A stretch of 64,000 nt of DNA, from assembly GCA_900473805.1 (NCBI GenBank), contig UCMS01000003.1, positions 124,001 to 188,000 on the forward strand. Reading direction: 5' to 3'. Every line of letters starts with the position of its first letter. The stretch's first letter is position 1. Origin of the DNA: Hyphomicrobiales bacterium. GTDB lineage: Bacteria; Pseudomonadota; Alphaproteobacteria; Rhizobiales; Rhizobiaceae. A model generated the notes under the pieces. That model did not search any database. It was given only the letters and a program-made list of their open reading frames with translations, and was not told the DNA's origin. Positions 35,695 through 45,475 of this stretch are shown here, piece after piece. Made by a program: the position numbers and the translations under genes.

Positions 35695-37572
35695 CTAGAA
35701 TTCGATGTCGTCGCCGGGAAGGATATCGCCCTCGGCCGATTCCGCCGCAGGTGGCGGGGCGACCGGCGTCTCGTCGTCTTCGATAGCCTCGGCCTTGATT
35801 CTCACGTCGGTAATCTTTGCGCCCGGAAAGCGGGACAGGATCGCCGCCACGTCGGGGTCTTGTCGCGCATCCAGCAAACGGGCAGCCCGCGTCGAATTCT
35901 CTGTCTCGACCAGGGTCGGCGAGCCGGCTTCGTTCGACAGCGTCACCCACCAGTTGATCCCTGTCCACTCGGTCAGCCGAAGCTTCAGCTCGTTGACGAT
36001 TGTCGGCGGGCATTGTGCCTCCAGCCGGATCTCCAGCCGCCCCGGCTCGATCTTGACGAGATGCACGAACTGCCGAAGCTGCGCGCGCAGCACCGGGCTG
36101 CGGTTCTTGGTGCAAAGATCGGCGATATCGTCGAGCGAATTGACCGGCACCAGCATCGCCGGCACGTCCTGAACCTTCGGCTGAACTGTTTCCATCCCGC
36201 GCGGCAGGGCGTCGCCTGCCGGCACGCTCTGCAGATGGGCGACAGGCTGGCTCATGGCCGAGCGCGGAGCGCTGTCCGGCGAAGGCTGCGCCACCGCCTG
36301 AACCCGCATTGCCATGGAGGCGCCACCACCACCGCCATTCGGGCGCGGCGCGGAAGGCGCGTTGTCCCCACCTTCGCCATTCGACATCTCGAGCAGGCGC
36401 CGCGCCGCATCTTCAGGCGAGGGCAGATGTGCCGCATGCGCGAGCCGGATCAGCACCATTTCGGCCGCCCCTGCCGGCCGCGAGGAAGCCTCGACCTCCG
36501 GAATGCCCTTGAGCAGCATCTGCCACATGCGCGAAAGCGTGGTCACGGCCACGCTGTCAGCCAGTTCGCTGCCACGCACCCGCTCCGCTTCGCTGAGCGA
36601 GGGGTCCTGCGAGGCGGACGGGATATATTTGAGACGGGTCACCAGATGGGTGAAATCGGCAAGATCGGTCAGCACGACCGAAGGGTTAGCACCGGCCTCG
36701 TACTGGCTGCCGAATTCCGACAAAGCCGCGACCACGTCTCCGCGCACCACATGCTCGAAGAGATCGACGATGCGCGCGCGGTCGGCCAGCCCCAGCATGG
36801 CGCGCACGGCATCGGCATGGACCACGCCGCCGCCATGCGCGATCGCCTGGTCGAGCAGCGACAGGCCGTCACGGGCCGAGCCTTCGGCCGCACGCGCGAT
36901 CATCGCCAGCGCCTCTTCCTCCGCCTCGATGCCTTCCTTGGATGCGATCGTCGAAAACAGCCCGACGAGATCGCCGGCGCTGATGCGGCGCAGGTCGAAG
37001 CGCTGGCAACGGGAGAGAACGGTGATCGGCACCTTGCGGATTTCGGTCGTCGCGAAGATGAACTTCACATGCTCCGGCGGCTCTTCGAGCGTTTTCAGCA
37101 AGCCGTTGAAGGCTGCCGTCGACAGCATGTGCACTTCGTCGATGATATAGACCTTGTAGCGCGCCGAGACCGGGCGATAGCGCACCTGCTCGATGATCTC
37201 ACGGATGTCATCGATACCCGTATGCGAGGCGGCGTCCATCTCGATCACGTCGACATGCCGGCCTTCCATGATCGCCTGGCAGTGTTCGCCGGGGATGCGA
37301 AGGTCGATCGTCGGCTTGTCGATCTCAGCCGTCTTGTAGTTGAGCGCACGCGCCAGAATGCGGGCCGTGGTGGTCTTGCCCACCCCACGCACGCCGGTCA
37401 GCATATAGGCCTGGGCGATACGTCCGGTCTCGAACGCATTGGTCAGCGTCCGCACCATCGGCTCCTGGCCGACCATCAGGTCCGTAAAATCCTTGGGGCG
37501 ATATTTGCGGGCAAGAACGCGGTAGCCGCCGGGGGCGGGCTTGGCCTCTGCAGTCGGCTCGAAATCGCTCAT
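35695..37572 (-). CDS. dnaX: DNA polymerase III subunit gamma/tau
   Basis: 625 residues. Walker A is [11 protein letters not shown] (60-70), Walker B/DExx is [10 protein letters not shown] (141-150), sensor 1 follows, then clamp-loader domain III and a tau C-terminal region (about 480-625). ATG 37572 gives the family start. The zinc module of DnaX normally has four cysteines; here only Cys98 in [15 protein letters not shown] remains, a loss I believe is shared by rhizobial DnaX. It loads the beta clamp and bridges polymerase and helicase. Confidence 0.95.
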   Translation of the reverse strand: MSDFEPTAEAKPAPGGYRVLARKYRPKDFTDLMVGQEPMVRTLTNAFETGRIAQAYMLTGVRGVGKTTTARILARALNYKTAEIDKPTIDLRIPGEHCQAIMEGRHVDVIEMDAASHTGIDDIREIIEQVRYRPVSARYKVYIIDEVHMLSTAAFNGLLKTLEEPPEHVKFIFATTEIRKVPITVLSRCQRFDLRRISAGDLVGLFSTIASKEGIEAEEEALAMIARAAEGSARDGLSLLDQAIAHGGGVVHADAVRAMLGLADRARIVDLFEHVVRGDVVAALSEFGSQYEAGANPSVVLTDLADFTHLVTRLKYIPSASQDPSLSEAERVRGSELADSVAVTTLSRMWQMLLKGIPEVEASSRPAGAAEMVLIRLAHAAHLPSPEDAARRLLEMSNGEGGDNAPSAPRPNGGGGGASMAMRVQAVAQPSPDSAPRSAMSQPVAHLQSVPAGDALPRGMETVQPKVQDVPAMLVPVNSLDDIADLCTKNRSPVLRAQLRQFVHLVKIEPGRLEIRLEAQCPPTIVNELKLRLTEWTGINWWVTLSNEAGSPTLVETENSTRAARLLDARQDPDVAAILSRFPGAKITDVRIKAEAIEDDETPVAPPPAAESAEGDILPGDDIEF

Positions 37573-37648
37573 CGCGTTGCCAGCTTCCCCGTCGCCCGCA
37601 GCCGGGCATGGCACGGCCCGAGTTGGAAACAAAGGCCGGAAATGAAGA

Positions 37649-37753
37649 TGAGGTGGGAGGCTGGCACGATGACCCGTGCCGCGCTCGTTAGGGCTGCTTC
37701 CTTCCGGACCTGACCCGGTTGGCGAGTGGCTCGTCCACCACCAACCTCCCGAG
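37649..37753 (-). ncRNA. ffs: Signal recognition particle RNA (4.5S, small type)
   Basis: The minus strand contains the universal SRP domain IV core GGTCAGGTCCGGAAGGAAGC, with the asymmetric loop and GGAA tetraloop, inside a long hairpin whose ends pair GGGAGGTTGG (37750-37741) with CCAGCCTCCC (37663-37654). About 100 nt. It lies directly upstream of dnaX, a common alphaproteobacterial position. It pairs with Ffh for membrane-protein targeting. Confidence 0.96.
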
Positions 37754-37757
37754 GAGA

Positions 37758-37786
37758 CATATCGGCAATAACGTCGCCAAATGCAA
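37758..37786 (-). promoter_or_regulatory. Putative promoter of SRP RNA
   Basis: The minus strand has TTGCAT (37786-37781), a 17-base spacer and GATATG (37763-37758), placing the start near 37751 at the 5' end of the RNA. Confidence 0.5.
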
Positions 37787-37841
37787 GCCAAGCGCCAAAA
37801 AAACTGCTAGCCTCGATCAAAACGTTCCGGAGAGAAACACC

Positions 37842-38249
37842 GTGCAGCCCTTCACCCTGGATGAGCGTCTTGGTCGAGACAGCGAGTCGATCCTCAAACT
37901 CGGCCTCTGCGACCTCAGACTGGCTAGAGACAGCCGCTGGCCCTGGCTGATCCTCGTGCCCCAGCGAGCCGACGTGTCGGAGGTCTTCGATCTGACGCCG
38001 CTCGATCAGGCCGTCTTCACCTTCGAGCAGGTGACGGTCGGTGCCGCGCTGAAAAAGGCGACCGGTGCGGACAAAATCAACATTGCCGCGATCGGCAACA
38101 TCGTGCGCCAGCTTCACGTCCATGTCGTTGCGCGTTTCGAAAATGACCCGAACTGGCCGGGCCCGATCTGGGGTTTCGGCCAGACCATCCCCTATGAGGA
38201 AAAGGCCTTCGAGGCCATGAAAAACAGGATCCTTGAAGCATTCCAATGA
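37842..38249 (+). CDS. HIT domain protein
   Basis: 135 residues from a GTG at 37842, 9 bases after GGAG. The histidine triad segment reads NIVRQLHVHVVARFENDP; the first histidine of the canonical HxHxHxx is a glutamine. WPWLILVPQRADVSEVFDL and NIAAIGN are typical of alphaproteobacterial HIT proteins. It is probably a nucleotide hydrolase or transferase of unknown substrate. Its stop overlaps the nudC start (ATGA), so the two are coupled. Confidence 0.88.
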   Translation: MQPFTLDERLGRDSESILKLGLCDLRLARDSRWPWLILVPQRADVSEVFDLTPLDQAVFTFEQVTVGAALKKATGADKINIAAIGNIVRQLHVHVVARFENDPNWPGPIWGFGQTIPYEEKAFEAMKNRILEAFQ

Positions 38250-39205
38250 AGAATTCGATTTTCCTCAACCGTGCCCCGCATCTCGAACCCAGCGAACTCA
38301 CGGCCTTCTCCGGCAACAAGCTCGACCGCGACAGCGAACATCGCGACGAAACCTCGCTTGAGAAGGCGCTCAAGGTCGAGGGGACCCACATCCTCGCCTT
38401 CTCCGGTACCCAGCTGGTGCTGAAGCATGATGGCCAGGTGCTCGACCCACTGTTTGCCCCCTATGAGCTCGCCGAGCTTCAGCCGAATTTCGATGATGCG
38501 ATCCTGCTGGGCCACCAGCCTTCCGGCGAACCGCGCCTTGCCGTGCCGGTCAGTGTTGAACCCGAGGCACTCGCCGCCCACTACAAGCCGGCCGACCCCC
38601 GCGCACTCTTCCGCGACGCTCTTATTGGTGACCAGCTGCTCGGCGAAGTCGCTCAGGCGCTCAGCCTCCTGCGCTGGAATGCCGACAATAAGTTTTGCGG
38701 CCGCTGCGGCGGCACGATGGAAACCCTGATCGGCGGCTACAAACGCAAATGCACCGCCTGCGCCCACGAGATCTTTCCGCGCACCGATCCGGTCGCCATC
38801 ATGCTGGTCGTCGATGAAAAGCAGGATCGCTGCCTGATGGGCCGCAGCCCGCGCTTTCCGGCCGGCATGTATTCCTCGCTCGCCGGTTTCGTCGAGCCGG
38901 GCGAAACGATCGAAAACGCCGTTCGCCGCGAAACACGCGAGGAATCGGGCATCACCGTCGGCCGCGTCCGCTATCACGCCTCGCAACCCTGGCCGATGCC
39001 GCACCAGCTGATGATCGGCTGCTACGGCGAGGCGACGAATGTCGACATCACTTTCGACACGACGGAACTGGAGGATTGTCGCTGGTTCACCCGCAAGGAA
39101 ATCGGCGCGATGCTGTCGGAAGGCTCATATGACGGGCGGTCGCTGCCGATCCAGGGCACCATCGCCCGCAGGCTGATCGAAGACTGGTACGAGTGGCGGC
39201 ACTGA
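38246..39205 (+). CDS. nudC: NAD(+)/NADH diphosphatase NudC
   Basis: 319 residues. Zinc ribbon Cys151/154/169/172 (CGRC...CTAC), Nudix box GFVEPGETIENAVRRETREESG at about 214-235, and the NADH-specific SQPWPMPHQLMIG downstream. It hydrolyses NAD(H) to NMN(H) and AMP and can remove NAD caps from RNA. Normal length for the long NudC type. Confidence 0.95.
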   Translation: MKNSIFLNRAPHLEPSELTAFSGNKLDRDSEHRDETSLEKALKVEGTHILAFSGTQLVLKHDGQVLDPLFAPYELAELQPNFDDAILLGHQPSGEPRLAVPVSVEPEALAAHYKPADPRALFRDALIGDQLLGEVAQALSLLRWNADNKFCGRCGGTMETLIGGYKRKCTACAHEIFPRTDPVAIMLVVDEKQDRCLMGRSPRFPAGMYSSLAGFVEPGETIENAVRRETREESGITVGRVRYHASQPWPMPHQLMIGCYGEATNVDITFDTTELEDCRWFTRKEIGAMLSEGSYDGRSLPIQGTIARRLIEDWYEWRH

Positions 39206-39256
39206 GCCGCCATAACCGACTGCGCTTTCACGGTTCTCACCACGCTGTCGTGTGGT

Positions 39257-39874
39257 TTACCTATCTATTCTTTGCCGAGGAGTTGTTGCCTTTGCAGGAA
39301 GGAACAGTCCTACGAAGTGGACGATCAGAACTTGAACTAACTGAACAAGGGTGAACAAGAGCCAACCCGAAAGGGACAGAGAGAACCAGAACTGTTGCGC
39401 GAATTCATTCGGTGGCAGGCCCTTTCCCAGCCAGGAACATCCACCTTGCGAACCGTTAATCGTCGGCAAGTAGGAGTGCATCATAAACACGAAAGCACTC
39501 AGCGGCAGTGACATGATGACGGCGAGTGCCATCATCTTTTTGCTTAGGTGCTCTCTGGCGACATATGTTCGAATTTGGCGGTGGCCAAAAACAATCAAAT
39601 TTCCGAGGCTGATGAATGTGAAAGCAAGGCAGCCTGCTATGCCGAGCAGGATTGAGCCCACATAGGCGTGACCGTTGTATCCAGCATAGCTGGAGACGGC
39701 TTCAAGGTCGCAGGCCAGTCTTGGGTAAAAGACACTGAGGAAAGAGAGCAATCCAGTCGCGTCTGTCCCAGTGTAGTAGCTGGCTATGTAGGCCAGCAAG
39801 GGAATGCCGACGAGCGGCAGAGTCAGATAGCCCCGGCTGAACAAACGAACATAGGACTGACTTAGTTCGCTCAC
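39257..39874 (-). CDS. Four-helix membrane protein of unknown function, lower GC
   Basis: 205 residues with four hydrophobic segments near 15-32, 75-98, 113-132 and 165-192. A loop between helices 3 and 4 has a lone cysteine-rich patch (NGSQGGCSWLGKGLPPNEFAQQFW). Codon use is clearly less GC-biased than its flanks (runs such as AAACACGAAAGCACT), pointing to recent acquisition or a poorly expressed orphan. I recognise no family. Confidence 0.7.
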   Translation of the reverse strand: MSELSQSYVRLFSRGYLTLPLVGIPLLAYIASYYTGTDATGLLSFLSVFYPRLACDLEAVSSYAGYNGHAYVGSILLGIAGCLAFTFISLGNLIVFGHRQIRTYVAREHLSKKMMALAVIMSLPLSAFVFMMHSYLPTINGSQGGCSWLGKGLPPNEFAQQFWFSLSLSGWLLFTLVQLVQVLIVHFVGLFLPAKATTPRQRIDR

Positions 39875-39886
39875 GCCGGTGTCGCC

Positions 39887-40738
39887 TTAGAGCTTGCCGC
39901 GCATTTCATGCGCCTTGTAGACGCCCAGGATACGGACCTTTTCCGAGAAGAAACGCAGCTCTTCCAGCGCCCGCTTCACCGGCGCGTCCTCCGGATGTCC
40001 CTCGATATCGGCATAGAACTGGGTCGCGATGAACTTGCCGCCGATCTGGTAGCTTTCGAGCTTGGTCATGTTGACGCCATTGGTGGCAAACCCGCCCATC
40101 GCCTTGTAGAGGGCTGCCGGAATGTTGCGGACGTTGAACACGAACGTGGTGATGAAGCGCTCGTCCTCGCTCACCCGTTTCGGCTCGTCCTCGTCACGCG
40201 AGAGCACGACGAAGCGTGTCACGTTGTTTTCCGAATCCTCAACGTTCTCTGCCAGGATCTCCAGCCCGTAGAGCGAGGCCGCGAGCCGCGGCGCGAGCGC
40301 CGCCATCGTCCGGTCGCCCTTTTCGGACACGAGTTTTGCCGCCCCTGCCGTATCGCCGGCAACGACGGCCTTCCAGCCATGGCTGCGGATGATCTTGCGG
40401 CACTGGCCGAGTGCATGAATGTGGCTGTGCACGGTGCGGATCTCGTCGAGCTTCACGCCCGGCAGCACCATCAGCTGGAAGCGGATCGGCATGAAATATT
40501 CGCCGACGATATGCAGGCGCGACAGCGGCAGCAGATAGTGGATGTCGGCCACGCGACCGGCCAGCGTGTTCTCGATTGGGATCATCGCGAGATCCACCTC
40601 GCCCGTCTCCAGCGCCACGAAGGCATCCTCGAAGGTTGGGCAGGGCAGGGGCTCCATATCCGGGAACATGTCCCGGCAGGCCATGTCGGAATTGGCGCCG
40701 TAATCGCCCTGGAAGGAAATCTTGTTCGTGGGAGCCAA
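39887..40738 (-). CDS. pheA: Prephenate dehydratase
   Basis: 283 residues. The periplasmic-binding-like catalytic domain has SFQGDYGANSDMA, IPIENTLAGRV and, at the active site, SENNVTRFVVL with its key Thr-Arg-Phe. A C-terminal ACT domain (FITTFVFNVRNIPAALYKAMGGFATNGVNMTKLES) gives phenylalanine feedback. It converts prephenate to phenylpyruvate; no chorismate mutase domain is fused. The start is a TTG at 40738, four bases after the kdsB stop, with AGGA about 10 bases upstream. Confidence 0.94.
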   Translation of the reverse strand: MAPTNKISFQGDYGANSDMACRDMFPDMEPLPCPTFEDAFVALETGEVDLAMIPIENTLAGRVADIHYLLPLSRLHIVGEYFMPIRFQLMVLPGVKLDEIRTVHSHIHALGQCRKIIRSHGWKAVVAGDTAGAAKLVSEKGDRTMAALAPRLAASLYGLEILAENVEDSENNVTRFVVLSRDEDEPKRVSEDERFITTFVFNVRNIPAALYKAMGGFATNGVNMTKLESYQIGGKFIATQFYADIEGHPEDAPVKRALEELRFFSEKVRILGVYKAHEMRGKL

Positions 40739-40742
40739 GGGA

Positions 40743-41507
40743 TCAGTGTCCTGCGTTGGAGGATGCGGAAAGGATGCGGCGCGCCTTCTCGAGATCGGCG
40801 GGCGTGTCGACGCCGAGCGGCACGGTCTTCACCACCTCGACATCGATGCGCATGCCGGCCTCGAGCGCGCGAAGCTGCTCGAGCGACTCGCGTCTTTCGA
40901 GCGTCGACGGCGAAAGGGAGACGAAGCGTTCGAGCGCTGCGCGGCGATAGGCGTAAAGCCCGATATGGTGATAAAGCGGCCCGACACCGTAAGGAGCGGT
41001 CGCGCGGGTGAAATAGAGCGCGCGCAGTCTGTCGCCGGAAATCGGTGATCCCACGACCTTCACGACATTCGGATTGGTCTTTTCCTGCTCGTCCTCGATC
41101 TCCACCGTCAGCGTCGCGATGTCGACGGCTGGGTCTTGAAGCGGCCTCAGAGCGGCGCGGATCGTTTGAGGATCGATCGTCGGCAGGTCGCCCTGGACAT
41201 TGATGACGATTTCTGCGTGCCCTTCCGGATCGACCTTGCTGAGCGCCTCGAAAATCCGGTCGGAACCCGACTGGTGGTCGACCCGCGTCATCGCCACCTC
41301 GAAGCCGGCAGCCGCGACTGCGTCATAGGTCCGCGGGTCGTCAACGGCAACAATGATTCGCCCGACATCGGCTTCCTGCGCGCGTTTTGCCACCTGCACG
41401 ATCATCGGCAGTCCGGCAATGTCGGCCAGCGGCTTGCCCGGCAAACGGGTGGATGCCATGCGGGCGGGGATGAGGACCAGCGTTTCACCGCTTTTGCCGT
41501 TATTCAT
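40743..41507 (-). CDS. kdsB: 3-deoxy-manno-octulosonate cytidylyltransferase
   Basis: 254 residues. The nucleotidyl loop [23 protein letters not shown] is at 10-32, with [14 protein letters not shown] and [16 protein letters not shown] later. It activates KDO as CMP-KDO for lipopolysaccharide core. It is cotranscribed with pheA. Confidence 0.95.
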   Translation of the reverse strand: MNNGKSGETLVLIPARMASTRLPGKPLADIAGLPMIVQVAKRAQEADVGRIIVAVDDPRTYDAVAAAGFEVAMTRVDHQSGSDRIFEALSKVDPEGHAEIVINVQGDLPTIDPQTIRAALRPLQDPAVDIATLTVEIEDEQEKTNPNVVKVVGSPISGDRLRALYFTRATAPYGVGPLYHHIGLYAYRRAALERFVSLSPSTLERRESLEQLRALEAGMRIDVEVVKTVPLGVDTPADLEKARRILSASSNAGH

Positions 41508-41662
41508 GGTCCTAACCCCTTCAAATCACCGCACAGAAGTGTCAAAAAGTCCCAGTTGCGGGACCATAATCGTGTTGCATGTCTTATGCAAAAGACATAG
41601 GTTCCGCGCGATTTCAAGATCGTCCGGTTGCTGATCGGCTGGCTGCATGGGGAGCTTTGCAG

Positions 41663-42346
41663 ATGAACTCTAAAATGAATATGGCCGTCGGTGCCCTTCT
41701 CGGGACCGTCTTCGTGCTGATGACCGTGTCCATCGCTTCGGAAGGTATTTTCCATTCGGAAACGCCTGAGAAGGAAGGTTTCGCCATCGTTGCCGAAGCA
41801 ACCGAAGCGCCGGCTGCCGAAGAGGCCGCTGCTGCGACGCCGATCGCCGTCTTGCTGGCCAGCGCCGATGCTGCGACTGGCGAAGGCGTCTTCAAGAAGT
41901 GTGCGAGCTGTCATAGCATTGAGAAGGGCGGACCGAACAAGGTCGGTCCGGACCTGTGGGGCGTTGTCGGCCGTCCGATCGCCAGCCACGAAGGCTTCAG
42001 CTATTCGGCTGCCATCACCGAATTCTCCAAGGGCCAATCGGAGCTCTGGACCTTCGACCACCTGAACGCCTTCCTGACCGCGCCGAAGAAGCACATCCCG
42101 GGCACCGCCATGGGCTTCGCTGGGATCAAGAAAGACGACGAGCGCGCCAACCTCATCGCATATTTGAACAGCCAGTCCGACAGCCCGCTGCCGTTGCCGG
42201 CACCTGACGCTGCCGCTGCCCCGGCAGCCGACGCAGCACCGGCCGATGCCGCTGCCGCACCGGCAGAGGCTCCTGCGGAAGCCGCGCCTGCAGCACCGGC
42301 AGAAGCACCTGCGGAACCTGCACCGGCTCAGCCTGCGACGCCGTAA
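41663..42346 (+). CDS. Membrane-anchored class I cytochrome c (CycM type)
   Basis: 227 residues. An uncleaved N-terminal anchor (about 8-26) is followed by a linker and a cytochrome c fold: haem motif CASCH (80-84), [11 protein letters not shown], and axial Met150 in IPGTAMGF. A long Ala/Pro-rich tail (about 175-227) is unusual compared with shorter CycM. It likely carries electrons from bc1 to an aa3-type oxidase. ATG 41663 follows GGGGAG. Confidence 0.92.
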   Translation: MNSKMNMAVGALLGTVFVLMTVSIASEGIFHSETPEKEGFAIVAEATEAPAAEEAAAATPIAVLLASADAATGEGVFKKCASCHSIEKGGPNKVGPDLWGVVGRPIASHEGFSYSAAITEFSKGQSELWTFDHLNAFLTAPKKHIPGTAMGFAGIKKDDERANLIAYLNSQSDSPLPLPAPDAAAAPAADAAPADAAAAPAEAPAEAAPAAPAEAPAEPAPAQPATP

Positions 42347-42425
42347 TCGGCGCAAGCTGATCATTCATGATACTGTCGAATTAGACGCCCGGCCCTCGTG
42401 GTCGGGCGCTTTCTTTTGCGGAGCC

Positions 42426-43370
42426 TCAGAGCAGCAGCAAGGCCCAGGCCGAGACGCTGGCGACGCCAACAGCGGTGGAAAGCGTGATGACGGAGGCCGC
42501 CAACCCCTGACCAACCCCGAACCGGTTGGCAATCAGCCAGGCATTGATGCCGGTCGGCACCGAGGATGTCAGCACCAGGGCTGCGGTCCATTGCGGCGAC
42601 AGCCCCAGCAGATGCGAAGAAAGCCAGACGGTTGCCGGCATCACCACCAGCTTCACCGTGGAAATCGACCCCGCGATCCGCATATTGCCCAGCATGCCGT
42701 ATTTGTTCAGGGTCATGCCAAGCGAAATCAAGGCGAGCGGCGCCGCGGTTCCGGCAACCTGTCCGACCAGCCCGTCGATCATCTTGGGCAGCGGCCCGCC
42801 CAGAAGCTGCACCGCCATGCCCGCAATCAGCCCGATCACCAGCGGATTGCGCAGAAGATTGAGGCCCACCTGACGGGAGACGGCGAGAATGCCGTTCGAC
42901 GGCTGGCCGCTCGTCTTCTGTTCGGCACGCTCCATCAGCACGGTCCCTATGATCATCATCAGCGGCAGGTGGATGGCGAGCAGGATCGACATGGCGACAA
43001 TTCCGTCGGGCCCGACGGTTCGGTCCACCAGCGGAAGGCCGATAAAGACATTGTTGGCAAAGGCCGAGGACACGCCGGCCAGCACCCCCTCTCTCCGGTC
43101 CCGCCCGAAAAGCCGGGTCGCGATCAGATGACCGATCGTCCAGGCGACGAAGACGCCGGCGAAATAAGAGACCCACAGCCGGAAGGGCGAGGCCCCATGA
43201 AAATCGGCATTGGCAATGGTGCGAAACAGCAGCATCGGCACCGCCACGTTGAAGACGAAGGCCCCGAGCCCGTCACCGACCGAAGCCGACAGGATCTTCA
43301 GCCGCACCAGCAGAAAGCCGAACAGGATCAGAATGAAGATAGGAAGGACGTCTTGGGCAATGGCGGTCAT
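42426..43370 (-). CDS. AEC family transporter
   Basis: 314 residues with ten membrane helices in two five-helix halves, the auxin efflux carrier/MdcF architecture (VFNVAVPMLLFRTIA; VPTGINAWLIANRFG in the second half). Family members export or import small organic anions. ATG 43370 (MTAIAQDVLPIF) is preferred; a longer start at 43403 is possible, and neither has a clear ribosome-binding site. Confidence 0.85.
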   Translation of the reverse strand: MTAIAQDVLPIFILILFGFLLVRLKILSASVGDGLGAFVFNVAVPMLLFRTIANADFHGASPFRLWVSYFAGVFVAWTIGHLIATRLFGRDRREGVLAGVSSAFANNVFIGLPLVDRTVGPDGIVAMSILLAIHLPLMMIIGTVLMERAEQKTSGQPSNGILAVSRQVGLNLLRNPLVIGLIAGMAVQLLGGPLPKMIDGLVGQVAGTAAPLALISLGMTLNKYGMLGNMRIAGSISTVKLVVMPATVWLSSHLLGLSPQWTAALVLTSSVPTGINAWLIANRFGVGQGLAASVITLSTAVGVASVSAWALLLL

Positions 43371-43498
43371 GAAATGGCGATTCGTCTGCTGAGGAAGATC
43401 CATTCATAGGAGCAGGCCAGGGTTGCGCCAACCGCAAACGCGTCGCGAGGACAAGATCGCGGATCGAGACGTCTAAGAGGAAGGGACCCCAGAACGTC

Positions 43499-43650
43499 AA
43501 AAAGCAGGCCTTGCCTGCTTTTCCGCTCGGTTCATCCGAGATGTGGGTCGCCGCCAGTACATCCGTGGTCGGTACCCGAAAGGAAAGCCCTGATGGCTTT
43601 CGGGAGTGGCGGGGGAGCGCCACTCGCATCTCCGGATAACCCGGATGGGT
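43499..43650 (-). ncRNA. Unassigned structured small RNA with intrinsic terminator
   Basis: On the minus strand a closing stem pairs CGGGTTATCCGGAGATG (about 43643-43627) with CATCTCGGATGAACCG (about 43543-43528). Inside are a perfect 8 bp hairpin GAGTGGCG/CGCCACTC with a C-rich loop and a second hairpin CCCGAAAG/CTTTCGGG. After it comes a 10 bp terminator AAAAGCAGGC-AAG-GCCTGCTTTT (43522-43500) and TTTTT. A reading frame MRVALPRHSRK... runs through the same bases; I think it is a by-product of the RNA. The 5' end is not fixed. Confidence 0.65.
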
Positions 43651-43747
43651 GACATGCGCATGACAGTGGCCGCAAAGCCGTCTTTTCTCTTTCCTAACCG
43701 ATAAAAACGACTATGACCGGCGAGCGAGAAATTCGGAGCCCCTTTCC

Positions 43748-44740
43748 ATGAGCCAGTTCGATGTCCTGACCGTCGGTAATGCGATCGTCGACATTATCTC
43801 CCGCTGTCAGGACCAGTTCCTGATCGACAACGGCATCACCAAGAGCGCGATGAACCTGATCGACGCCGAGCGTGCCGAACGGCTCTATTCCCTGATGGGC
43901 CCCGCCGTGGAAGCCTCGGGCGGCAGCGCCGGCAACACCGCGGCCGGCATCGCCAGTTTCGGCGGCAAGGCCGCCTATTTCGGCAAGGTCGCCGAAGACC
44001 AGCTCGGCCACATCTTCACCCACGACATCCGCGCCCAGGGCGTGCATTTTGAGACGGCGCCCGGCACGACCCAGCCGCCGACCGCCCGCAGTATGATCTT
44101 CGTCACCGAAGACGGCGAGCGTTCGATGAACACCTATCTTGGCGCCTGCGTCGAATTCGGCCCTGAGGATGTCGAGCCCGAGGTCGTCGCCCAGTCCAAG
44201 GTCACCTATTTCGAAGGCTATCTCTGGGATCCGCCGCGCGCCAAGCAGGCGATCCTCGATTGCGCCCGCATTGCCCATGAAAACGGCCGCGAAATGTCGA
44301 TGACGCTGTCCGACAGCTTCTGCGTCGGTCGCTACCGCGAAGAATTCCTCGAGCTGATGCGCTCAGGGACTGTCGATATCGTCTTCGCCAATGAGCAGGA
44401 AGCGCTCTCGCTCTACGAGACCCAAGACTTTGCCGAAGCGCTCACCCGCCTGTCGCAGGATTGCAAGCTGGCGGCCGTCACCATGGGCGATCAGGGCGCC
44501 GTGGTGGTCAAGGGTGATGAGCGCATTCGCGTACCCGCAACCCAGATTGCAAGCCTCGTCGACACGACGGGCGCCGGCGATTTGTTCGCCGCCGGCTTCC
44601 TCTTCGGTTACACGCAGGATCGCACGCTGGAAGATTGCGCCCGCCTCGGCTGTTATGCCGCCGGTATCGTCATCCAGCAGATCGGACCGCGCCCGATGAT
44701 GTCCCTGAAGAAGGGCGCTGGCGAGATCGGCCTTATTTGA
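43748..44740 (+). CDS. Adenosine kinase (PfkB/ribokinase family)
   Basis: 330 residues. The N-terminal substrate region (VGNAIVDIISR, GGSAGNTAAGIASFGG) and C-terminal signature DTTGAGDLFAAGF with catalytic Asp define a PfkB kinase; the overall pattern matches proteins usually annotated adenosine kinase in rhizobia. It would convert adenosine to AMP. Ribosome-binding site GGAG 8 bases upstream. Its last eight bases overlap the convergent SH3 gene. Confidence 0.88.
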   Translation: MSQFDVLTVGNAIVDIISRCQDQFLIDNGITKSAMNLIDAERAERLYSLMGPAVEASGGSAGNTAAGIASFGGKAAYFGKVAEDQLGHIFTHDIRAQGVHFETAPGTTQPPTARSMIFVTEDGERSMNTYLGACVEFGPEDVEPEVVAQSKVTYFEGYLWDPPRAKQAILDCARIAHENGREMSMTLSDSFCVGRYREEFLELMRSGTVDIVFANEQEALSLYETQDFAEALTRLSQDCKLAAVTMGDQGAVVVKGDERIRVPATQIASLVDTTGAGDLFAAGFLFGYTQDRTLEDCARLGCYAAGIVIQQIGPRPMMSLKKGAGEIGLI

Positions 44741-45275
44741 AGGCCTCGCCCGGATAGGCGCCCCAGATCTCTTCCTGCGAAACCCAGCCGGTGACGCCTT
44801 GCGTCTCGGCCTTGCACCAGTTGCCGTTGCACTCTTCGATCTTGACGACGACGCCGGGCTCGAGCTTGGCGATCACGGCAGCCGAAGACATCGAATCGCG
44901 CCGCATCATCACATAGACATTGCTGCCCTTGCCGCGCATCCAGGGGGCGGCCACGGCGGTGCGCTGACCGGATAGAAGCGTCTGGCTCACCCAGCCTTCG
45001 GTCCCGTCGGCATCGCGGATCTGCCGCCAGTTTTCATATTCGCGGATGATCTCGACCGGCAGGCCGGACTTCAGGTAGCGCCAGGAGACGGCATAGTCCG
45101 TGCTCGGCCCGATCCTGAGATTGACCTTTTCCGCTTTCAGACTGACGAAACGCGGCAGCGGCAGGCCGCTCGACCCCTTGGTGGTCGATTGGGTAAGGCC
45201 CGGCTGCGTCCCTGCAATCAGGAACAGGACGAGGACACCGGAGAGGAGGCTGGCTCGGGACAGGTTCACAAACAT
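44733..45275 (-). CDS. Secreted protein with two bacterial SH3 domains
   Basis: 180 residues: signal peptide (about 1-28, ending GLTQS) then two SH3_3-type repeats, VNLRIGPSTDYAVSWRYLKSGLPVEIIREYENWRQIRDADGTEGWV and VYVMMRRDSMSSAAVIAKLEPGVVVKIEECNGNWCKAETQGVTGWV. It is likely periplasmic and peptidoglycan- or protein-binding. Confidence 0.88.
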   Translation of the reverse strand: MFVNLSRASLLSGVLVLFLIAGTQPGLTQSTTKGSSGLPLPRFVSLKAEKVNLRIGPSTDYAVSWRYLKSGLPVEIIREYENWRQIRDADGTEGWVSQTLLSGQRTAVAAPWMRGKGSNVYVMMRRDSMSSAAVIAKLEPGVVVKIEECNGNWCKAETQGVTGWVSQEEIWGAYPGEAFK

Positions 45276-45475
45276 GATCGTTCCGGACTAAGCGGTGGAA
45301 ACAAGGGACTTATCTGCCCTTTTGGGGCGGGCTTGCGGCGAGCCCGGGACAAATCAGCGACGCCTCGACGAGTTTTGTTTGTCTTCCCCGACGGGTTTGC
45401 TAGAAATTGCCCTTCAAGGGAGAGAGTATCCTCCGCGTTGGTTAACGAGTTCTGAACAAGGCATCGAACCATCCC

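Noticed and set aside
43273-43629. 118-codon reading frame MRVALPRHSRK... on the minus strand
   Set aside because: It runs through the RNA stem-loops and the terminator and has no coding-type C-terminus; treated as a shadow of the RNA.
43499-43650. 6S RNA
   Set aside because: The closing stem (GAGATG with CATCTC) resembles E. coli 6S ends, but the interior forms two separate hairpins rather than the rod with a central bubble, and the enclosed length is short. I left it unassigned.
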